From assembly GCA_023230245.1 (NCBI GenBank), contig JALNXT010000039.1, positions 1 to 8,685 on the forward strand: a stretch of DNA of 8,685 nt, read 5' to 3'. The notes beneath the pieces are model-generated. The model did no database searches. It had not been told where the DNA came from and saw only the letters and a program-made list of their open reading frames with translations. The stretch comes from Candidatus Cloacimonadota bacterium. GTDB taxonomy: Bacteria > Cloacimonadota > Cloacimonadia > Cloacimonadales > Cloacimonadaceae. Position 1 is the first letter of the stretch. Every line of letters begins with the position of its first letter. The position numbers were made by a program, and so were the translations under genes. Positions 6,666-8,685 of this stretch are shown in pieces.

Positions 6666-7670
6666 ATGAAACTGAAGCCTTTGATCGGCAAGATGCAGCA
6701 TATCCCCTGGATGGTGTCGCACATGAATTACTATCTTTACCTCAATACCCGCATCTTGGCGCGAGGAGTACCGCTTCGGGAACTACTGATACTAAAGTAT
6801 CCTTTCCTGTTGCCCGATGCCAAGAAACCACCCCTTTTGTCAGTTGATATCACCGATGCTTGCGATTTGGAGTGCGTTTATTGTAATAACCCGCTTTTCC
6901 CCCATCCCCGCACTATGATGCCCGATAAAGTAGTAGAATGCCTGCTTAAGCAACTGGAGCAAAGCAAGATAAATAGAGTTCGAATCGGTGGCGGTGAGCC
7001 GACATTGCACCCTAAGTTTGCATCCATTACCAAGGAATTGGCGCAGAGAACCAAGTTTCTCTCCATCGTAACTAACGGGCAATGGAAAGAACCAGATATG
7101 GCCGAACAGCTAATCAAGAGTGGTTTAGACTTTATAGAGATATCTGTAGATGCAGGTGGCGCGGAAGTTTATGAACGTTCCAGAGGCAATGCCAGCTATA
7201 AACTCCTGATGACTAATCTTGCTAACTTACGCTTCCAGCGGGATAAACTGAAGAGCAAGGCAATTATAAAAGTGCGTTTGATGCTGCGCCCTTCCACCAT
7301 GCACCTGGAAAGAGAAGAGAGCCGTAAACTATTGAAGTATTGCGATTGCGTGCATCCTCAATGGCTGTTGCAACATCCCGAAAGCGATTATAAGGAAGAT
7401 GTGTTTATGCAGCGCTCCATTGCTCAGAACGTGATCCCTGTTTGCTCTGTACCATTCAGAGATTTGCAGCTACGTCCCGACGGCAAAATCCCCCTGTGCC
7501 CTGCCAAAGGTTGCAGTATCTATCCCGAAAACCAGCAGTTTATCGGCGATATCTGCACCGATTCCCTGCTGGATGTGTGGAATGGTGGACAGATGAGCCA
7601 AATTCGCAAAGCTCACCGCAGCAGGACTGGTGATGTGCTGCAAGAATGCCTTGGCTGCCATTATGGATAA
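6666..7670 (+). CDS. Radical SAM protein with SPASM-like C-terminal cysteines, substrate unknown
   Basis: The protein is a cytoplasmic iron-sulfur enzyme that should cleave S-adenosylmethionine to start radical chemistry. C66, C70 and C73 (ACDLECVYC) form the CxxxCxxC motif that holds the 4Fe-4S cluster. GGGEP (108-112) is the SAM-binding motif, followed by VTNG (135-138) and ISVDAG (159-164), typical of the partial TIM barrel. The C-terminal part has C260, C278, C283, C328 and C331 around RPDGKIPLCPAKGC and DVWNG (303-307), the layout of SPASM/twitch domains that bind auxiliary clusters. About 55 residues before the barrel are unassigned. It has GGAGG at 6657-6661, 4 bases before the ATG. 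It lies 44 bases after the phosphoesterase gene and could be co-transcribed with it. No small precursor-peptide gene is visible nearby, so a RiPP maturase role is not supported. The specific reaction cannot be named. Confidence 0.88.
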   Translation: MKLKPLIGKMQHIPWMVSHMNYYLYLNTRILARGVPLRELLILKYPFLLPDAKKPPLLSVDITDACDLECVYCNNPLFPHPRTMMPDKVVECLLKQLEQSKINRVRIGGGEPTLHPKFASITKELAQRTKFLSIVTNGQWKEPDMAEQLIKSGLDFIEISVDAGGAEVYERSRGNASYKLLMTNLANLRFQRDKLKSKAIIKVRLMLRPSTMHLEREESRKLLKYCDCVHPQWLLQHPESDYKEDVFMQRSIAQNVIPVCSVPFRDLQLRPDGKIPLCPAKGCSIYPENQQFIGDICTDSLLDVWNGGQMSQIRKAHRSRTGDVLQECLGCHYG

Positions 7671-7682
7671 TGTAAACAAGCT

Positions 7683-7782
7683 TTGGAACACCGGATTCAT
7701 CCGGTTTGTCTTGCCAGATTTATCTGGTATTCAAATAACCGGATAAATCCGGTGCTCCGACCGGTTGAAACCGGTGTTCCAA
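7683..7782. repeat. REP/BIME-like palindromic element, upstream copy
   Basis: This element starts 12 bases after the radical SAM stop. Its ends TTGGAACACCGG (7683-7694) and CCGGTGTTCCAA (7771-7782) are a perfect 12-bp inverted repeat. Inside are four mini-hairpins: ACCGGA-TTCA-TCCGGT (7690-7705), CCAGA-TTTA-TCTGG (7714-7727), ACCGGA-TAAA-TCCGGT (7738-7753) and ACCGGT-TGAA-ACCGGT (7760-7775). Loops 1 and 4, and loops 2 and 3, are reverse complements, so the two halves are inverted copies of a two-hairpin unit, as in a BIME made of two opposed REPs. Bases 7683-7780 match 8543-8640 at 95 of 98 positions. Confidence 0.88.
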
Positions 7783-7830
7783 GATATTACCCGGTGTTCC
7801 GAGAGATTACCCGATGCTCAAAATAAATAA
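7771..7830. repeat. Three decaying 20-bp tandem units
   Basis: The end of the upstream palindromic element continues as a tandem series with a 20-base period: units start with CCGGTGTTCC (7771), CCGGTGTTCC (7791) and CCGATGCTCA (7811). The first two share 16 of 20 bases, and the third keeps mainly the start. This fills the space up to the AT-rich stretch before the RAYT start. It is absent after the downstream copy. Confidence 0.65.
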
Positions 7831-7844
7831 TATAGGTTCGTGTT

Positions 7845-8477
7845 ATGCATTACACCTTGTACTACAAGCGTAAGCTTCCGCACTATCAGCCTCGTGATGC
7901 TACATTCTTTATAACTTTGAGGTTAGATTTTAACATACCTCAACAGTACCTATTGGCTTTGAACCGCTACCGCGAAACGCTCCAAATTAATTATGCAGAT
8001 TCTGAAGAACATGCACAGACAAAGGAAATCATCAAGAAGAAGAGCTTCGCTTACGAAGATGAGCTTTATCATAAATGCACGGGAGAGATAGATGTATCCC
8101 GTAATCCCTGTGCCAATATCCTAAAGACAAAACTATTGGCTATGCAGGATGAGTTTTTCTATTTATATGCCTTTACAATAATGCCCAATCATCTGCATAT
8201 ATTACTTAAACCTTTGGTGCGGGAAGGTGAACAAGTGAGTTTATCTACTATTATTAAGAGCTTCAAGGGTTCTACCGCACGCTTAATAAATATGGAACTG
8301 AAACGCGAGCGATCGCTTTGGTATCGAGAGTATTTCGACCATTGGGTGCGCAATCAGCAAGAATTAGTGAATGTGATTGAATATATCAGAAATAATCCCG
8401 TGAAAGCAGGTTTGGTGAAAGATGCGCGTGAATGGAAAGAGACTTGGCTGAATCCCGATCTTTGGCAGGAACAATAA
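7845..8477 (+). CDS. RAYT: REP-associated tyrosine transposase (HUH/Y1, IS200-like)
   Basis: RAYTs are single-copy relatives of IS200/IS605 transposases that bind and cut single-stranded REP hairpins in a metal-dependent reaction, forming a 5'-phosphotyrosine. This 210-residue protein has the expected features. RKLPHYQPRDATFFITLRLDFNIP (9-32) matches the usual RAYT N-terminus. MPNHLHIL (113-120) carries the HUH pair H116/H118. KSFKGSTARLIN (138-149) and LWYREYFDHWVRN (158-170) are typical of the family. Y180 in VIEYIRNNPVKAGLV (177-191) is the likely catalytic tyrosine. The middle insert (about 50-100) is charged and helical. All catalytic residues are present, so it looks intact. A weak AGG (7834-7836) lies 8 bases before the ATG. 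The gene sits between two copies of a 98-bp palindromic element, its probable substrate. This differs from a self-mobile IS200 by the lack of simple subterminal hairpins at fixed ends. Confidence 0.9.
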   Translation: MHYTLYYKRKLPHYQPRDATFFITLRLDFNIPQQYLLALNRYRETLQINYADSEEHAQTKEIIKKKSFAYEDELYHKCTGEIDVSRNPCANILKTKLLAMQDEFFYLYAFTIMPNHLHILLKPLVREGEQVSLSTIIKSFKGSTARLINMELKRERSLWYREYFDHWVRNQQELVNVIEYIRNNPVKAGLVKDAREWKETWLNPDLWQEQ

Positions 8478-8496
8478 AACAATGGATTGGAAAACA

Positions 8497-8551
8497 AGCT
8501 TTGGCAGCAACATCATTGGTACACAGCTTTGGAACAACATCATTGGAACAC
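8497..8551. repeat. 27/28-bp tandem duplication next to the downstream palindromic element
   Basis: Two adjacent units begin with AGCTTTGG (8497 and 8525), contain CAACATCATTGG (8508-8519 and 8535-8546) and end in ACAC. They differ by one length change and a few bases. The second unit runs into the left end of the downstream element. The upstream copy has no such insert. Confidence 0.65.
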
Positions 8552-8640
8552 CGGATTCATCCGGTCGGTCTTGCCAGATTTATCTGGTATTCAAATAACC
8601 GGATAAATCCGGTGCTCCGACCGGTTAAAACCGGTGTTCC
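8543..8640. repeat. REP/BIME-like palindromic element, downstream copy
   Basis: This copy matches 7683-7780 except at three positions, equivalent to 7706, 7707 and 7767. It has the same four mini-hairpins: stems at 8550-8565, 8574-8587, 8598-8613 and 8620-8635. The linker after the first hairpin reads CGG, matching the reverse complement of the linker in the right half, so this copy is more symmetrical than the upstream one. The right end reads TTCCCA rather than TTCCAA, so its terminal inverted repeat is 10 bp plus one mismatch. Confidence 0.88.
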
Positions 8641-8650
8641 CAGAAGAAAT

Positions 8651-8685
8651 CCAAAGAAATACCCAAAGAAAAAACTCAAAGAAAA
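8651..8685. repeat. A-rich low-complexity tail with 12-13-base period
   Basis: CAAAGAA recurs at 8652, 8664 and 8677 in an A-rich run that continues to the window edge. It may be a degenerate tandem repeat extending beyond the window. No gene is seen in 8478-8685. Confidence 0.4.

Larger units (their letters stand above)
7674..8640 (+). mobile_element. REP/RAYT module: transposase gene between two palindromic repeat copies
   Basis: The module consists of the upstream repeat (7674-7780), the RAYT gene and the downstream repeat (8492-8640) in direct orientation. The repeat homology includes a left flank AAACAAGCTTTGG (7674-7686 and 8492-8504), then is interrupted in the downstream copy by 42 extra bases (8505-8546), then continues for 94 bases. 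No target-site duplication is evident. Whether the unit moves as a whole is unknown; RAYTs are generally thought to be vertically kept and to spread their REPs rather than themselves. Confidence 0.7.

Noticed and set aside
7683..8640. CRISPR array
   Set aside because: There are only two long repeat copies separated by a whole transposase gene, with internal palindromes and no spacer series.
7683..8640. Classical insertion sequence with terminal inverted repeats
   Set aside because: The flanking repeats are direct copies and the enzyme is HUH/Y1 type, which does not use DDE-style terminal inverted repeats. No target duplication is visible.

Overview
The window reads as a chromosomal segment of a Gram-negative bacterium of the Fibrobacterota-Chlorobiota-Bacteroidota (FCB) sphere. 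The main clue is a large exported protein ending in a YPNP-type C-terminal domain like those sorted by the type IX secretion system (T9SS). That domain, the def-fmt-DUF116 order and the REP-type repeats would fit Candidatus Cloacimonadota (WWE1). This placement is inference; no rRNA or phylogenetic marker was tested. All recognised genes are on the + strand.

Positions 1-3733 hold a compact housekeeping cluster, probably one operon: the 3' part of pgpA (phosphatidylglycerol synthesis), yajC (Sec translocon accessory), def (peptide deformylase), fmt (Met-tRNA formyltransferase), a membrane-anchored cysteine-rich DUF116 protein, and a short membrane-anchored trypsin-like protease of the HtrA/Deg type without a PDZ domain. 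Genes overlap by 4 to 8 bases or are separated by 5 to 12 bases, so translation is probably coupled. The theme is membrane lipid, protein export, N-terminal formylation and its removal, and envelope protein quality control.

Positions 3734-3900 are a non-coding spacer with a long imperfect inverted repeat. It encloses a 7-bp hairpin and three tandem 11-bp units packed with GATC sites. It separates the cluster from a 906-residue exported protein (3901-6621) with a signal peptide, two OB-like segments, a cohesin-like domain, an Ig-like segment, a complete calcineurin-type metallophosphoesterase domain and a T9SS-like tail. A radical SAM/SPASM protein of unknown substrate (6666-7670) follows, with a 7-bp hairpin just before its Shine-Dalgarno sequence.

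Positions 7671-8685 are a selfish-DNA-like module: a RAYT (REP-associated tyrosine transposase, HUH/Y1 family) flanked on both sides by direct copies of a 98-bp element. Each copy is a large imperfect palindrome built from four mini-hairpins. The copies differ at only three positions, all outside stems. Smaller tandem duplications decorate both outer flanks. This REP/RAYT arrangement, with its nested palindromes, is the most interesting part of the window.
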